Shown here: in pieces, positions 34,826-49,400 of the stretch
Position numbering within the stretch: position 1 is the first letter of the stretch
How the letters are laid out: the number at the start of each line of letters is the position of its first letter
Origin: Sipunculus nudus
Lineage: Eukaryota > Annelida > Sipuncula > Golfingiida > Sipunculidae
Assembly: GCA_026874595.1 (NCBI GenBank)
Contig: CM049314.1
Span: forward strand, 79,469,300-79,533,299
DNA: 64,000 nt
Direction of reading: 5' to 3'
Made by a program: the position numbers and the translations under genes
Notes under the pieces: generated by a model
Databases searched by the model: none
Told to the model about the DNA's origin: nothing
The model's input: only the letters and a program-made list of their open reading frames with translations

Positions 34826-37444
34826 ATGGATTTTTTTAATCCTTTTGCATATTTTACCTCAATTTTTCTACAGTTTTGCACCATATTCGACAGAAAAAGA
34901 TTCCCGGGAAGTAGAATAACACATTATTTCTTAAGAAAATGTATGCAAAAAGGATTTATCAAGACACAGTTCCTTTGCTTAAAGTCTGCCTACGCTTTGC
35001 TTATGCTTTGCTTACGATGAAAACACCAAACAATTTAAGCATTTTTCTATAAATATATACGAATATAACCCATAGGGACACAGACTGCTTCCATGGCTAT
35101 ATAATTGCACCTGTCAGTGAAGGTGAGTCTAAAATTTAAGGGTAAAATCGTTTAAGCAAAATCAGAAATAGAAAATTCCGATACTTTATAAAAGTAACGT
35201 TGTGGATTTTAGTGACCCTTTTGCATATTTTACCTCAATTTTTCTACAGTTTTGCCCCATATTAGACAGAAATAGATTCCCGGGAAGTAGAATAATACAT
35301 TATTTCTTCAAGAAATAGTTGCAAAAAGGATTAATTAAGACACAGCTCATTTGAATACAGTTTGCTTATGCTTTGCTTACGATGAAAACACCACACAATT
35401 TAAGCATTATTCTACAAATACACACAAATATAACCCATGGGGACACAGACTGTTTACCTGGCTACAAAATAGTTCCTGTTAGTGATCAGGAATCTAAATA
35501 TTAAGGGTAAAATTGTTCAATCAAATTCAGAAATAGAAAATTCTGAAACGTTATAAGAGTGACATTGTGGATTTTTGTGAACCTTTTGCATATTTTACCT
35601 CAATTTTTCTACAGTTTTGCAGCGTTTTCGACAGAAATAGATTCCCGGGAAGTAGAATAATACATTATTTCTTCAGAAAATAGTTGCAAAAAGGATAGTT
35701 CAAGATACAGTTCCTTTGCTTACAGTTTGCTTATTCTTTGTTTATGCTTTGCTTATGATGAAAACACCACACAATTTAAGCATTTTTCTACAAATACACA
35801 AAAATATGAACCATAGGGACACAGACTGGTTACCTGACTACAAAATAGTTCCCGTTAGTGATCAGGAATCAAAATATTAAGGGCAAAATTGTTCAATCAA
35901 ATTCAGAAATAGAAAATTCTGAAACGTTTTAGAGTGACATTGTGGATTTTTGTGAACCTTTAGCATATTTTACCTCAATTTTTCTACAGTTTTGCAGCGT
36001 TTTCGACAGAAATAGATTCCCGGGAAGTAGAATAATACATTATTTCTTCAGAAAATAGATGCAAAAAGGATTTATCAAGACACATTTCTTTTGCTTACAG
36101 TTTGCTTATTCTTTGCTTATGCTTTGCTTACGATGAAAACACCACACAATTTAAGCATTTTTCCACAAATACACACAAATATGACCCATAGGGACACAGA
36201 CTGTTTACCTGTCTACAAAAAAATTCCTGTAAGTGATGAGGAATCTAAATATTATGGGTAAAATTGTTCAGTCAAAACCACAATTATAAAAATCCGCTAC
36301 TTTCATAATGCGAAATTATGGATTTTTTTAATCCCTTTGCATATTTTACCTCAATTTTTCTACAGTTTTGCACCATATTCGACAGAAAAAGATTCCCGGG
36401 AAGTAGAATAACACATTATTTCTTAAGAAAATGTATGCAAAAAGGATTTATCAAGACACAGTTCCTTTGCTTAAAGTCTGCCTACGCTTTGCTTATGCTT
36501 TGCTTACGATGAAAACACCACACAATTTAAGCATTTTTCTATAAATATATACGAATATGACCCATAGGGACACAGACTGCTTCCCTGGCTATATAATTGC
36601 ACGTGTCAGTGAAGGTGAATGTAAAATTTAAAGGTTAAATCGTTTAAGCAAAATCAGAAAGAGAAAATTCGGATACTTTATAAAAGTAACGTTGTGGATT
36701 TTTGTGACCCTTTTGAATATTTTACCTCGTTTTTTCTACAGTTTTACACCATATTCGACAGAACTATATTACAGGAAAGTAGAATAATACATTATTTCTT
36801 TAGAAAATAGATGTAAAAAGGATTTATCAAGACACAGTTCCTTTGCCTACAGTTTGCTTATTCTTTGCTTATGCTTTGCTTACGATGAAAACACCACACA
36901 ATTTAAGCATTTTTCCACAAATACACACAAATATGACCCATAGGGGCACAGACTGTTTACCTGGCAACAAAATGGTTACTGTTTGTGATCAGGAATCTAA
37001 ATATTAAGGGTAAAATTGTTCAATCAAAACCACAATTATAAAAATCCGCTACTTTCTGAAAATGACATTATGGATTCTTTTATCCTTTTGCATATTTTAC
37101 CTCAATTTTTCAACAGTTTTGCACCATATTCGACAGAAATAGATTCTCTGAATGTCGAATAATACATTATTTCTTTAGAAAATAGATGTAAAAAGGATTT
37201 ATCAAGACACAGTTCCTTTGCTTACAGTTTGCTTACGCTTTGCTTATGCTTTGCTTACGGTGAAAACACCTCAAAACTGACGCATTTTTCTATAAATATA
37301 TACAAATATGACCCATAGGGACACAGACTGGTTCCATGGCTATATAATTGCACCTGTCAGTGAAGGTGAATCTAAAAATTAAGGGTAAAATCGTTTAAGC
37401 AAAATCAGATATAGAAAATTCAGATACTTTAAAAAAGTAACATT

Positions 37445-37817
37445 GTGGATTTTTGTGACCCTTTTGAATATTTTACTTCAATTTTGCTACAGTTTTGCAC
37501 CATGTTCGACAGAAATAGACACCCGGGAAGAAGAGTAATTCATTATTTCTTAAGGAATAAGTTGCAAAAAGGATTTATGAAAACACAGTTCCTTTGCTTA
37601 CAGTTTGCTTATTCTTTGCTTATGCTTTGCTTACGATGAAAACACCACACAATTTAAGCATTTTTCCACAAATACACACAAATATGACCCATAGGGCACA
37701 GACTGTTTACCTGGCTAAAAATAGTTCCTGTTAGTGATCAGGAATCTAAATATTAAGGGCAAAATTGTTCAATCAAATTCAGAAATAGAAAATTCTGAAA
37801 CGTTTTAGAGTGACATT
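37445..37817 (+). repeat. Type B monomer (reference, 373 bp)
   Basis: Diagnostic segments are accatgttcgacag, cacccgggaagaagagtaat, ttcttaaggaataagttgc and gatttatgaaaacacag. The right half resembles short H2 (gggcacag, ggctaaaaatag). Rare type: only 364, 37445, 50923 and 61781. The copy at 364 is 362 bp, having one 11-bp unit fewer. What follows differs each time by right end: a G/D hybrid after 364, E after 37445 and 50923, I after 61781. Confidence 0.88.
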
Positions 37818-40800
37818 GTGGATTTTTGTGAACCTTTAGCATATTTTACCTCAATTTTTCTACAGTTTTGCAGCGTTTTCGACAGAAATAGATTCCCGGG
37901 AAGTAGAATAATACATTATTTCTTCAGAAAATAGATGCAAAAAGGATTTATCAAGACACAGTTCTTTTCCTTACAGTTTGCTTATTCTTTGCTTATGCTT
38001 TGCTTACGATGAAAACACCACACAATTTAAGCATTTTTCCACAAATACACACAAATATGACCCATAGGGACACAGACTGTTTACCTGTCTACAAAAAAGT
38101 TCCTGTAAGTGATGAGGAATCTAAATATTATGGGTAAAATTGTTCAGTCAAAACCACAATTATAAAAATCGGCTACTTTCATAATGCGAAATTATGGATT
38201 TTTTTAATCCTTTTGCATATTTTACCTCAATTTTTCTACAGTTTTGCACCATATTCGACAGAAAAAGATTCCCGGGAAGAAGAATAACACATTATTTCTT
38301 AAGAAGATGTATGCAAAAAGGATTTATCAAGACACAGTTCCTTTGCTTAAAGTCTGCCTACGCTTTGCTTATGCTTTGCTTACGATGAAAACACCACACA
38401 ATTTAAGCATTTTTCTATAAATATATACGAATATGACCCATAGGGACACAGACTGCTTCCCTGGCTATATAATTGCACGTGTCAGTGAAGGTGAATGTAA
38501 AATTTAAAGGTTAAATCGTTTAAGCAAAATCAGAAATAGAAAATTCGGATACTTTATAAAAGTAACGTTGTGGATTTTTGTGACCCTTTTGAATATTTTA
38601 CCTCGTTTTTTCTACAGTTTTGCACCATATTCGACAGAAAAGGATTCCCGGGAAGTAGAATAACACATTATTTCTTAAGAAAATGTATGCAAAAAGGATT
38701 TATCAAGACACAGTTCCTTTGCTTAAAGTCTGCCTACGCTTTGCTTATGCTTTGCTTACGATGAAAACACCACACAATTTAAGCATTTTTCTATAAATAT
38801 ATACGAATATGACCCATAGGGACACAGACTGCTTCCCTGGCTATATAATTGCACGTGTCAGTGAAGGTGAATGTAAAATTTAAAGGTTAAATCGTTTAAG
38901 CAAAATCAGAAATAGAAAATTCGGATACTTTATAAAAGTAACGTTGTGGATTTTTGTGACCCTTTTGAATATTTTACCTCGTTTTTTCCACAGTTTTACA
39001 CCATATTCGACAGAACTATATTACAGGAAAGTAGAATAATACATTATTTCTTTAGAAAATAGATGTAAAAAGGATTTATCAAGACACAGTTCCTTTGCCT
39101 ACAGTTTGCTTATTCTTTGCTTATGCTTTGCTTACGATGAAAACACCACACAATTTAAGCATTTTTCCACAAATACACACAAATATGACCCATAGGGGCA
39201 CAGACTGTTTACCTGGCAACAAAATGGTTACTGTTTGTGATCAGGAATCTAAATATTAATGGTAAAATTGTTCAATCAAAACCACAATTATAAAAATCCG
39301 CTACTTTCTTAAAATGACATTATGGATTCTTTTATCCTTTTGCATATTTTACCTCAATTTTTCAACAGTTTTGCACCATATTCGACAGAAATAGATTCTC
39401 TGAATGTCGAATAATACATTATTTCTTTAGAAAATAGATGTAAAAAGGATTTATCAAGACACAGTTCCTTTGCTTACAGTTTGCTTACGCTTTGCTTATG
39501 CTTTGCTTACGGTGAAAACACCTCAAAACTGACGCATTTTTCTATAAATATATACAAATATGACCCATAGGGACACAGACTGGTTCCATGGCTATATAAT
39601 TGCACCTGTCAGTGAAGGTGAATCTAAAAATTAAGGGTAAAATCGTTTAAGCAAAATCAGAAATAGAAAATTCCGATACTTTATAAAAGTAACGTTGTGG
39701 ATTTTAGTGACCCTTTTGCATATTTTACCTCAATTTTTCTACAGTTTTGCACCATATTAGACAGAAATAGATTCCCGGGAAGTAGAATAATACATTATTT
39801 CTTCAAGAAATAGTTGCAAAAAGGATTAATTAAGACACAGCTCATTTGCTTACAGTTTGCTTATGCTTTGCTTACGATGAAAACACCACACAATTTAAGC
39901 ATTATTCTACAAATACACACAAATATAACCCATGGGGACACAGACTGTTTACCTGGCTACAAAATAGTTCCTGTTAGTGATCAGGAATCTAAATATTAAG
40001 GGTAAAATTGTTCAATCAAATTCAGAAATAGAAAATTCTGAAACGTTATAAGAGTGACATTGTGGATTTTTGTGAACCTTTTGCATATTTTACCTCAATT
40101 TTTCTACAGTTTTGCAGCGTTTTCGACAGAAATAGATTCCCGGGAAGTAGAATAATACATTATTTCTTCAGAAAATAGTTGCAAAAAGGATAGTTCAAGA
40201 TACAGTTCCTTTGCTTACAGTTTGCTTATTCTTTGCTTATGCTTTGCTTACGATGAAAACACCACACAATTTAAGCATTTTTCTACAAATACACAAAAAT
40301 ATGAACCATAGGGACACAGACTGGTTACCTGACTACAAAATAGTTCCCGTTAGTGATCAGGAATCAAAATATTAAGGGCAAAATTGTTCAATCAAATTCA
40401 GAAATAGAAAATTCTGAAACGTTTTAGAGTGACATTGTGGATTTTTGTGAACCTTTAGCATATTTTACCTCAATTTTTCTACAGTTTTGCAGCGTTTTCG
40501 ACAGAAATAGATTCCCGGGAAGTAGAATAATACATTATTTCTTCAGAAAATAGATGCAAAAAGGATTTATCAAGACACAGTTCTTTTCCTTACAGTTTGC
40601 TTATTCTTTGCTTATGCTTTGCTTACGATGAAAACACCACACAATTTAAGCATTTTTCCACAAATACACACAAATATGACCCATAGGGACACAGACTGTT
40701 TACCTGTCTACAAAAAAGTTCCTGTAAGTGATGAGGAATCTAAATATTATGGGTAAAATTGTTCAGTCAAAACCACAATTATAAAAATCCGCTACTTTCA

Positions 40801-41188
40801 TAATGCGAAATTATGGATTTTTTTAATCCTTTTGCATATTTTACCTCAATTTTTCTACAGTTTTGCACCATATTCGACAGAAAAAGATTCCCGGGAAGTA
40901 GAATAACACATTATTTCTTAAGAAGATGTATGCAAAAAGGATTTATCAAGACACAGTTCCTTTGCTTAAAGTCTGCCTACGCTTTGCTTATGCTTTGCTT
41001 ACGATGAAAACACCACACAATTTAAGCATTTTTCTATAAATATATACGAATATGACCCATAGGGACACAGACTGCTTCCCTGGCTATATAATTGCACGTG
41101 TCAGTGAAGGTGAATGTAAAATTTAAAGGTTAAATCGTTTAAGCAAAATCAGAAATAGAAAATTCGGATACTTTATAAAAGTAACGTT

Positions 41189-41564
41189 GTGGATTTTTGT
41201 GACCCTTTTGAATATTTTACCTCGTTTTTTCTACAGTTTTGCACCATATTCGACAGAAAAGGATTCCCGGGAAGTAGAATAACACATTATTTCTTTAGAA
41301 AATAGATGTAAAAAGGATTTATCAAGACACAGTTCCTTTGCTTAAAGTCTGCCTACGCTTTGCTTATGCTTTGCTTACGATGAAAACACCACACAATTTA
41401 AGCATTTTTCTATAAATATATACGAATATGACCCATAGGGACACAGACTGCTTCCCTGGCTATATAATTGCACGTGTCAGTGAAGGTGAATGTAAAATTT
41501 AAAGGTTAAATCGTTTTAGCAAAATCAGAAATAGAAAATTCGGATACTTTATAAAAGTAACGTT
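41189..41564 (+). repeat. Type C monomer with an internal F patch
   Basis: It is C at the left (aaaaggattcccggg, aataacacattatttc) and at the right (cttaaagtctgcctacgc). Between about 41293 and 41320 it reads ttagaaaatagatgtaaaaa, the F sequence, which puts a stop into the frame open in other C monomers. A short patch flanked by C on both sides is the pattern left by gene conversion or a double exchange. The same patch is in the 36-mer copy at 54667, so it predates that duplication. Confidence 0.86.
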
Positions 41565-42680
41565 GTGGATTTTTGTGACCCTTTTGAATATTTTACCTCG
41601 TTTTTTCCACAGTTTTACACCATATTCGACAGAACTATATTACAGGAAAGTAGAATAATACATTATTTCTTTAGAAAATAGATGTAAAAAGGATTTATCA
41701 AGACACAGTTCCTTTGCCTACAGTTTGCTTATTCTTTGCTTATGCTTTGCTTACGATGAAAACACCACACAATTTAAGCATTTTTCCACAAATACACACA
41801 AATATGACCCATAGGGGCACAGACTGTTTACCTGGCAACAAAATGGTTACTGTTTGTGATCAGGAATCTAAATATTAATGGTAAAATTGTTCAATCAAAA
41901 CCACAATTATAAAAATCCGCTACTTTCTTAAAATGACATTATGGATTCTTTTATCCTTTTGCATATTTTACCTCAATTTTTCAACAGTTTTGCACCATAT
42001 TCGACAGAAATAGATTCTCTGAATGTCGAATAATACATTATTTCTTTAGAAAATAGATGTAAAAAGGATTTATCAAGACACAGTTCCTTTGCTTACAGTT
42101 TGCTTACGCTTTGCTTATGCTTTGCTTACGGTGAAAACACCTCAAAACTGACGCATTTTTCTATAAATATATACAAATATGACCCATAGGGACACAGACT
42201 GGTTCCATGGCTATATAATTGCACCTGTCAGTGAAGGTGAATCTAAAAATTAAGGGTAAAATCGTTTAAGCAAAATCAGAAATAGAAAATTCCGATACTT
42301 TATAAAAGTAACGTTGTGGATTTTAGTGACCCTTTTGCATATTTTACCTCAATTTTTCTACAGTTTTGCACCATATTAGACAGAAATAGATTCCCGGGAA
42401 GTAGAATAATACATTATTTCTTCAAGAAATAGTTGCAAAAAGGATTAATTAAGACACAGCTCATTTGCTTACAGTTTGCTTATGCTTTGCTTACGATGAA
42501 AACACCACACAATTTAAGCATTATTCTACAAATACACACAAATATAACCCATGGGGACACAGACTGTTTACCTGGCTACAAAATAGTTCCTGTTAGTGAT
42601 CAGGAATCTAAATATTAAGGGTAAAATTGTTCAATCAAATTCAGAAATAGAAAATTCTGAAACGTTATAAGAGTGACATT

Positions 42681-43056
42681 GTGGATTTTTGTGAACCTTT
42701 TGCATATTTTACCTCAATTTTTCTACAGTTTTGCAGCGTTTTCGACAGAAATAGATTCCCGGGAAGTAGAATAATACATTATTTCTTCAGAAAATAGTTG
42801 CAAAAAGGATAGTTCAAGATACAGTTCCTTTGCTTACAGTTTGCTTATTCTTTGCTTATGCTTTGCTTACGATGAAAACACCACACAATTTAAGCATTTT
42901 TCTACAAATACACAAAAATATGAACCATAGGGACACAGACTGGTTACCTGACTACAAAATAGTTCCCGTTAGTGATCAGGAATCAAAATATTAAGGGCAA
43001 AATTGTTCAATCAAATTCAGAAATAGAAAATTCGGATACTTTATAAAAGTAACGTT
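42681..43056 (+). repeat. D monomer with switched right end at the 36-mer junction
   Basis: It is D up to tcaaattcagaaatagaaaa, then continues ttcggatactttataaaag, the end that introduces F, instead of ttctgaaacgttttagag. The corresponding monomer one unit later (56159) has the normal D end. The switch, within roughly 43021-43033, is the best mapped breakpoint for the 13.48-kb duplication or for a later exchange at its boundary. Confidence 0.86.
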
Positions 43057-43432
43057 GTGGATTTTTGTGACCCTTTTGAATATTTTTCCTCGTTTTTTCT
43101 ACAGTTTTACACCATATTCGACAGAATTATATTACAGGAAAGTAGAATAATACATTATTTCTTTAGAAAATAGATGTAAAAAGGATTTATCAAGACAAAG
43201 TTCTTTGGCTTACAGTTTGCTTATTCTTTGCTTATGCTTTGCTTACGATGAAAACACCACACAATTTAAGCATTTTTCCACAAATACACACAAATATGAC
43301 CCATAGGGACACAGACTGTTTACCTGTCTACAAAAAAGTTCCTGTAAGTGATGAGGAATCTAAATATTATGGGTAAAATTGTTCAGTCAAAACCACAATT
43401 ATAAAAATCCGCTACTTTCATAATGCGAAATT

Positions 43433-46400
43433 ATGGATTTTTTTAATCCTTTTGCATATTTTACCTCAATTTTTCTACAGTTTTGCACCATATTCGACAG
43501 AAAAAGATTCCCGGGAAGTAGAATAACACATTATTTCTTAAGAAGATGTATGCAAAAAGGATTTATCAAGACACAGTTCCTTTGCTTAAAGTCTGCCTAC
43601 GCTTTGCTTATGCTTTGCTTACGATGAAAACACCACACAATTTAAGCATTTTTCTATAAATATATACGAATATGACCCATAGGGACACAGACTGCTTCCC
43701 TGGCTATATAATTGCACGTGTCAGTGAAGGTGAATGTAAAATTTAAAGGTTAAATCGTTTAAGCAAAATCAGAAATAGAAAATTCGGATACTTTATAAAA
43801 GTAACGTTGTGGATTTTTGTGACCCTTTTGAATATTTTACCTCGTTTTTTCTACAGTTTTGCACCATATTCGACAGAAAAGGATTCCCGGGAAGTAGAAT
43901 AACACATTATTTCTTAAGAAAATGTATGCAAAAAGGATTTATCAAGACACAGTTCCTTTGCTTAAAGTCTGCCTACGCTTTGCTTATGCTTTGCTTACGA
44001 TGAAAACACCACACAATTTAAGCATTTTTCTATAAATATATACGAATATGACCCATAGGGACACAGACTGCTTCCCTGGCTATATAATTGCACGTGTCAG
44101 TGAAGGTGAATGTAAAATTTAAAGGTTAAATCGTTTAAGCAAAATCAGAAATAGAAAATTCGGATACTTTATAAAAGTAACGTTGTGGATTTTTGTGACC
44201 CTTTTGAATATTTTACCTCGTTTTTTCCACAGTTTTACACCATATTCGACAGAACTATATTACAGGAAAGTAGAATAATACATTATTTCTTTAGAAAATA
44301 GATGTAAAAAGGATTTATCAAGACACAGTTCCTTTGCCTACAGTTTGCTTATTCTTTGCTTATGCTTTGCTTACGATGAAAACACCACACAATTTAAGCA
44401 TTTTTCCACAAATACACACAAATATGACCCATAGGGGCACAGACTGTTTACCTGGCAACAAAATGGTTACTGTTTGTGATCAGGAATCTAAATATTAATG
44501 GTAAAATTGTTCAATCAAAACCACAATTATAAAAATCCGCTACTTTCTTAAAATGACATTATGGATTCTTTTATCCTTTTGCATATTTTACCTCAATTTT
44601 TCAACAGTTTTGCACCATATTCGACAGAAATAGATTCTCTGAATGTCGAATAATACATTATTTCTTTAGAAAATAGATGTAAAAAGGATTTATCAAGACA
44701 CAGTTCCTTTGCTTACAGTTTGCTTACGCTTTGCTTATGCTTTGCTTACGGTGAAAACACCTCAAAACTGACGCATTTTTCTATAAATATATACAAATAT
44801 GACCCATAGGGACACAGACTGGTTCCATGGCTATATAATTGCACCTGTCAGTGAAGGTGAATCTAAAAATTAAGGGTAAAATCGTTTAAGTAAAATCAGA
44901 AATAGAAAATTCCGATACTTTATAAAAGTAACGTTGTGGATTTTAGTGACCCTTTTGCATATTTTACCTCAATTTTTCTACAGTTTTGCACCATATTAGA
45001 CAGAAATAGATTCCCGGGAAGTAGAATAATACATTATTTCTTCAAGAAATAGTTGCAAAAAGGATTAATTAAGACACAGCTCATTTGCTTACAGTTTGCT
45101 TATGCTTTGCTTACGATGAAAACACCACACAATTTAAGCATTATTCTACAAATACACACAAATATAACCCATGGGGACACAGACTGTTTACCTGGCTAAA
45201 AAATAGTTCCTGTTAGTGATCAGGAATCTAAATATTAAGGGTAAAATTGTTCAATCAAATTCAGAAATAGAAAATTCTGAAACGTTATAAGAGTGACATT
45301 GTGGATTTTTGTGAACCTTTTGCATATTTTACCTCAATTTTTCTACAGTTTTGCAGCGTTTTCGACAGAAATAGATTCCCGGGAAGTAGAATAATACATT
45401 ATTTCTTCAGAAAATAGTTGCAAAAAGGATAGTTCAAGATACAGTTCCTTTGCTTACAGTTTGCTTATTCTTTGCTTATGCTTTGCTTACGATGAAAACA
45501 CCACACAATTTAAGCATTTTTCTACAAATACACAAAAATATGAACCATAGGGACACAGACTGGTTACCTGACTACAAAATAGTTCCCGTTAGTGATCAGG
45601 AATCAAAATATTAAGGGCAAAATTGTTCAATCAAATTCAGAAATAGAAAATTCTGAAACGTTTTAGAGTGACATTGTGGATTTTTGTGAACCTTTAGCAT
45701 ATTTTACCTCAATTTTTCTACAGTTTTGCAGCGTTTTCGACAGAAATAGATTCCCGGGAAGTAGAATAATACATTATTTCTTCAGAAAATAGATGCAAAA
45801 AGGATTTATCAAGACACAGTTCTTTTCCTTACAGTTTGCTTATTCTTTGCTTATGCTTTGCTTACGATGAAAACACCACACAATTTAAGCATTTTTCCAC
45901 AAATACACACAAATATGACCCATAGGGACACAGACTGTTTACCTGTCTACAAAAAAGTTCCTGTAAGTGATGAGGAATCTAAATATTATGGGTAAAATTG
46001 TTCAGTCAAAACCACAATTATAAAAATCCGCTACTTTCATAATGCGAAATTATGGATTTTTTTAATCCTTTTGCATATTTTACCTCAATTTTTCTACAGT
46101 TTTGCACCATATTCGACAGAAAAAGATTCCCGGGAAGTAGAATAACACATTATTTCTTAAGAAGATGTATGCAAAAAGGATTTATCAAGACACAGTTCCT
46201 TTGCTTAAAGTCTGCCTACGCTTTGCTTATGCTTTGCTTACGATGAAAACACCACACAATTTAAGCATTTTTCTATAAATATATACGAATATGACCCATA
46301 GGGACACAGACTGCTTCCCTGGCTATATAATTGCACGTGTCAGTGAAGGTGAATGTAAAATTTAAAGGTTAAATCGTTTAAGCAAAATCAGAAATAGAAA

Positions 46401-49400
46401 ATTCGGATACTTTATAAAAGTAACGTTGTGGATTTTTGTGACCCTTTTGAATATTTTACCTCGTTTTTTCTACAGTTTTGCACCATATTCGACAGAAAAG
46501 GATTCCCGGGAAGTAGAATAACACATTATTTCTTTAGAAAATAGATGTAAAAAGGATTTATCAAGACACAGTTCCTTTGCCTACAGTTTGCTTATTCTTT
46601 GCTTATGCTTTGCTTACGATGAAAACACCACACAATTTAAGCATTTTTCCACAAATACACACAAATATGACCCATAGGGGCACAGACTGTTTACCTGGCA
46701 ACAAAATGGTTACTGTTTGTGATCAGGAATCTAAATATTAAGGGTAAAATTGTTCAATCAAAACCACAATTATAAAAATCCGCTACTTTCTTAAAATGAC
46801 ATTATGGATTCTTATATCCTTTTGCATATTTTACCTCAATTTTTCAACAGTTTTGCACCATATTCGACAGAAATAGATTCTCTGAATGTCGAATAATACA
46901 TTATTTCTTTAGAAAATAGATGTAAAAAGGATTTATCAAGACACAGTTCCTTTGCTTACAGTTTGCTTACGCTTTGCTTATGCTTTGCTTACGGTGAAAA
47001 CACCTCAAAACTGACGCATTTTTCTATAAATATATACAAATATGACCCATAGGGACACAGACTGGTTCCATGGCTATATAATTGCACCTGTCAGTGAAGG
47101 TGAATCTAAAAATTAAGGGTAAAATCGTTTAAGCAAAATCAGAAATAGAAAATTCCGATACTTTATAAAAGTAACGTTGTGGATTTTAGTGACCCTTTTG
47201 CATATTTTACCTCAATTTTTCTACAGTTTTGCACCATATTAGACAGAAATAGATTCCCGGGAAGTAGAATAATACATTATTTCTTCAAGAAATAGTTGCA
47301 AAAAGGATTAATTAAGACACAGCTCATTTGCTTACAGTTTGCTTATGCTTTGCTTACGATGAAAACACCACACAATTTAAGCATTTTTCCACAAATACAC
47401 ACAAATATGACCCATAGGGCACAGACTGTTTACCTGGCTAAAAATAGTTCCTGTTAGTGATCAGAAATCTAAATATTAAGGGCAAAATTGTTCAATCAAA
47501 ACCACAATTATAAAAATCCGCTACTTTCTTAAAGTCACATCATGAATTTTTGTGATCCTTTTGCATATTTCATCTCAATTTTCTACAGTTTTGCACCATA
47601 TTGGACAGAAATAGATTACCTGAATGTCAAATAATATATTATTTCTTGAGAAAATAGTTGCAAAAACAATTTATCAAGACACAGTTCCTTTGCTTACAGT
47701 TTGCTTACGCTTTGCTTATGCTTTGCTTATGCTTTGCTTACGATTAAAACACCACACAGTTTAAGCATTTTTCAATAAATATATACGAATATAACCCATA
47801 GGGACACAGACTGCTTCCATGGCTATATAATTGCACCTGTCAGTGAAGGTGAATGTAAAATTTAAAGGTTAAATCGTTTAAGCAAAATCAGAAAGAGAAA
47901 ATTCGGATACTTTATAAAAGTAACGTTGTGGATTTTTGTGACCCTTTTGAATATTTTTCCTCGTTTTTTCTACAGTTTTACACCATATTCGACAGAATTA
48001 TATTACAGGAAAGTAGAATAATACATTATTTCTTTAGAAAATAGATGTAAAAAGGATTTATCAAGACAAAGTTCTTTGGCTTACAGTTTGCTTATTCTTT
48101 GCTTATGCTTTGCTTACGATGAAAACACCACACAATTTAAGCATTTTTCCACAAATACACACAAATATGACCCATAGGGACACAGACTGTTTACCTGTCT
48201 ACAAAAAAGTTCCTGTAAGTGATGAGGAATCTAAATATTATGGGTAAAATTGTTCAGTCAAAACCACAATTATAAAAATCCGCTACTTTCATAATGCGAA
48301 ATTATGGATTTTTTTAATCCTTTTGCATATTTTACCTCAATTTTTCTACAGTTTTGCACCATATTCGACAGAAAAAGATTCCCGGGAAGTAGAATAACAC
48401 ATTATTTCTTAAGAAAATGTATGCAAAAAGGATTTATCAAGACACAGTTCCTTTGCTTAAAGTCTGCCTACGCTTTGCTTATGCTTTGCTTACGATGAAA
48501 ACACCAAACAATTTAAGCATTTTTCTATAAATATATACGAATATAACCCATAGGGACACAGACTGCTTCCATGGCTATATAATTGCACCTGTCAGTGAAG
48601 GTGAGTCTAAAATTTAAGGGTAAAATCGTTTAAGCAAAATCAGAAATAGAAAATTCCGATACTTTATAAAAGTAACGTTGTGGATTTTAGTGACCCTTTT
48701 GCATATTTTACCTCAATTTTTCTACAGTTTTGCCCCATATTAGACAGAAATAGATTCCCGGGAAGTAGAATAATACATTATTTCTTCAAGAAATAGTTGC
48801 AAAAAGGATTAATTAAGACACAGCTCATTTGAATACAGTTTGCTTATGCTTTGCTTACGATGAAAACACCACACAATTTAAGCATTATTCTACAAATACA
48901 CACAAATATAACCCATGGGGACACAGACTGTTTACCTGGCTACAAAATAGTTCCTGTTAGTGATCAGGAATCTAAATATTAAGGGTAAAATTGTTCAATC
49001 AAATTCAGAAATAGAAAATTCTGAAACGTTATAAGAGTGACATTGTGGATTTTTGTGAACCTTTTGCATATTTTACCTCAATTTTTCTACAGTTTTGCAG
49101 CGTTTTCGACAGAAATAGATTCCCGGGAAGTAGAATAATACATTATTTCTTCAGAAAATAGTTGCAAAAAGGATAGTTCAAGATACAGTTCCTTTGCTTA
49201 CAGTTTGCTTATTCTTTGTTTATGCTTTGCTTATGATGAAAACACCACACAATTTAAGCATTTTTCTACAAATACACAAAAATATGAACCATAGGGACAC
49301 AGACTGGTTACCTGACTACAAAATAGTTCCCGTTAGTGATCAGGAATCAAAATATTAAGGGCAAAATTGTTCAATCAAATTCAGAAATAGAAAATTCTGA

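Larger units (their letters stand above)
29955..43432 (+). repeat. 36-mer HOR unit, copy 1 (13,478 bp)
   Basis: Monomers 81-116, order A-C-F-G-H-D-E / A-C/F-G-H2-I-F/E / A2-H-D-E / A-F-G-B-E / A-C-F-G-H-D-E / A-C*-F-G-H-D*-F/E. Here C* is C with an internal F patch (41189) and D* is D with a foreign right end (42681). Starts: 29955, 30331, 30707, 31083, 31458, 31823, 32198, 32574, 32950, 33326, 33701, 34064, 34450, 34826, 35202, 35567, 35942, 36318, 36694, 37070, 37445, 37818, 38194, 38570, 38946, 39322, 39697, 40062, 40437, 40813, 41189, 41565, 41941, 42316, 42681, 43057. All starts to 42681 recur 13,478 bp downstream. Only four base differences were noticed by eye between the two copies up to the last two monomers. 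Confidence 0.94.
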
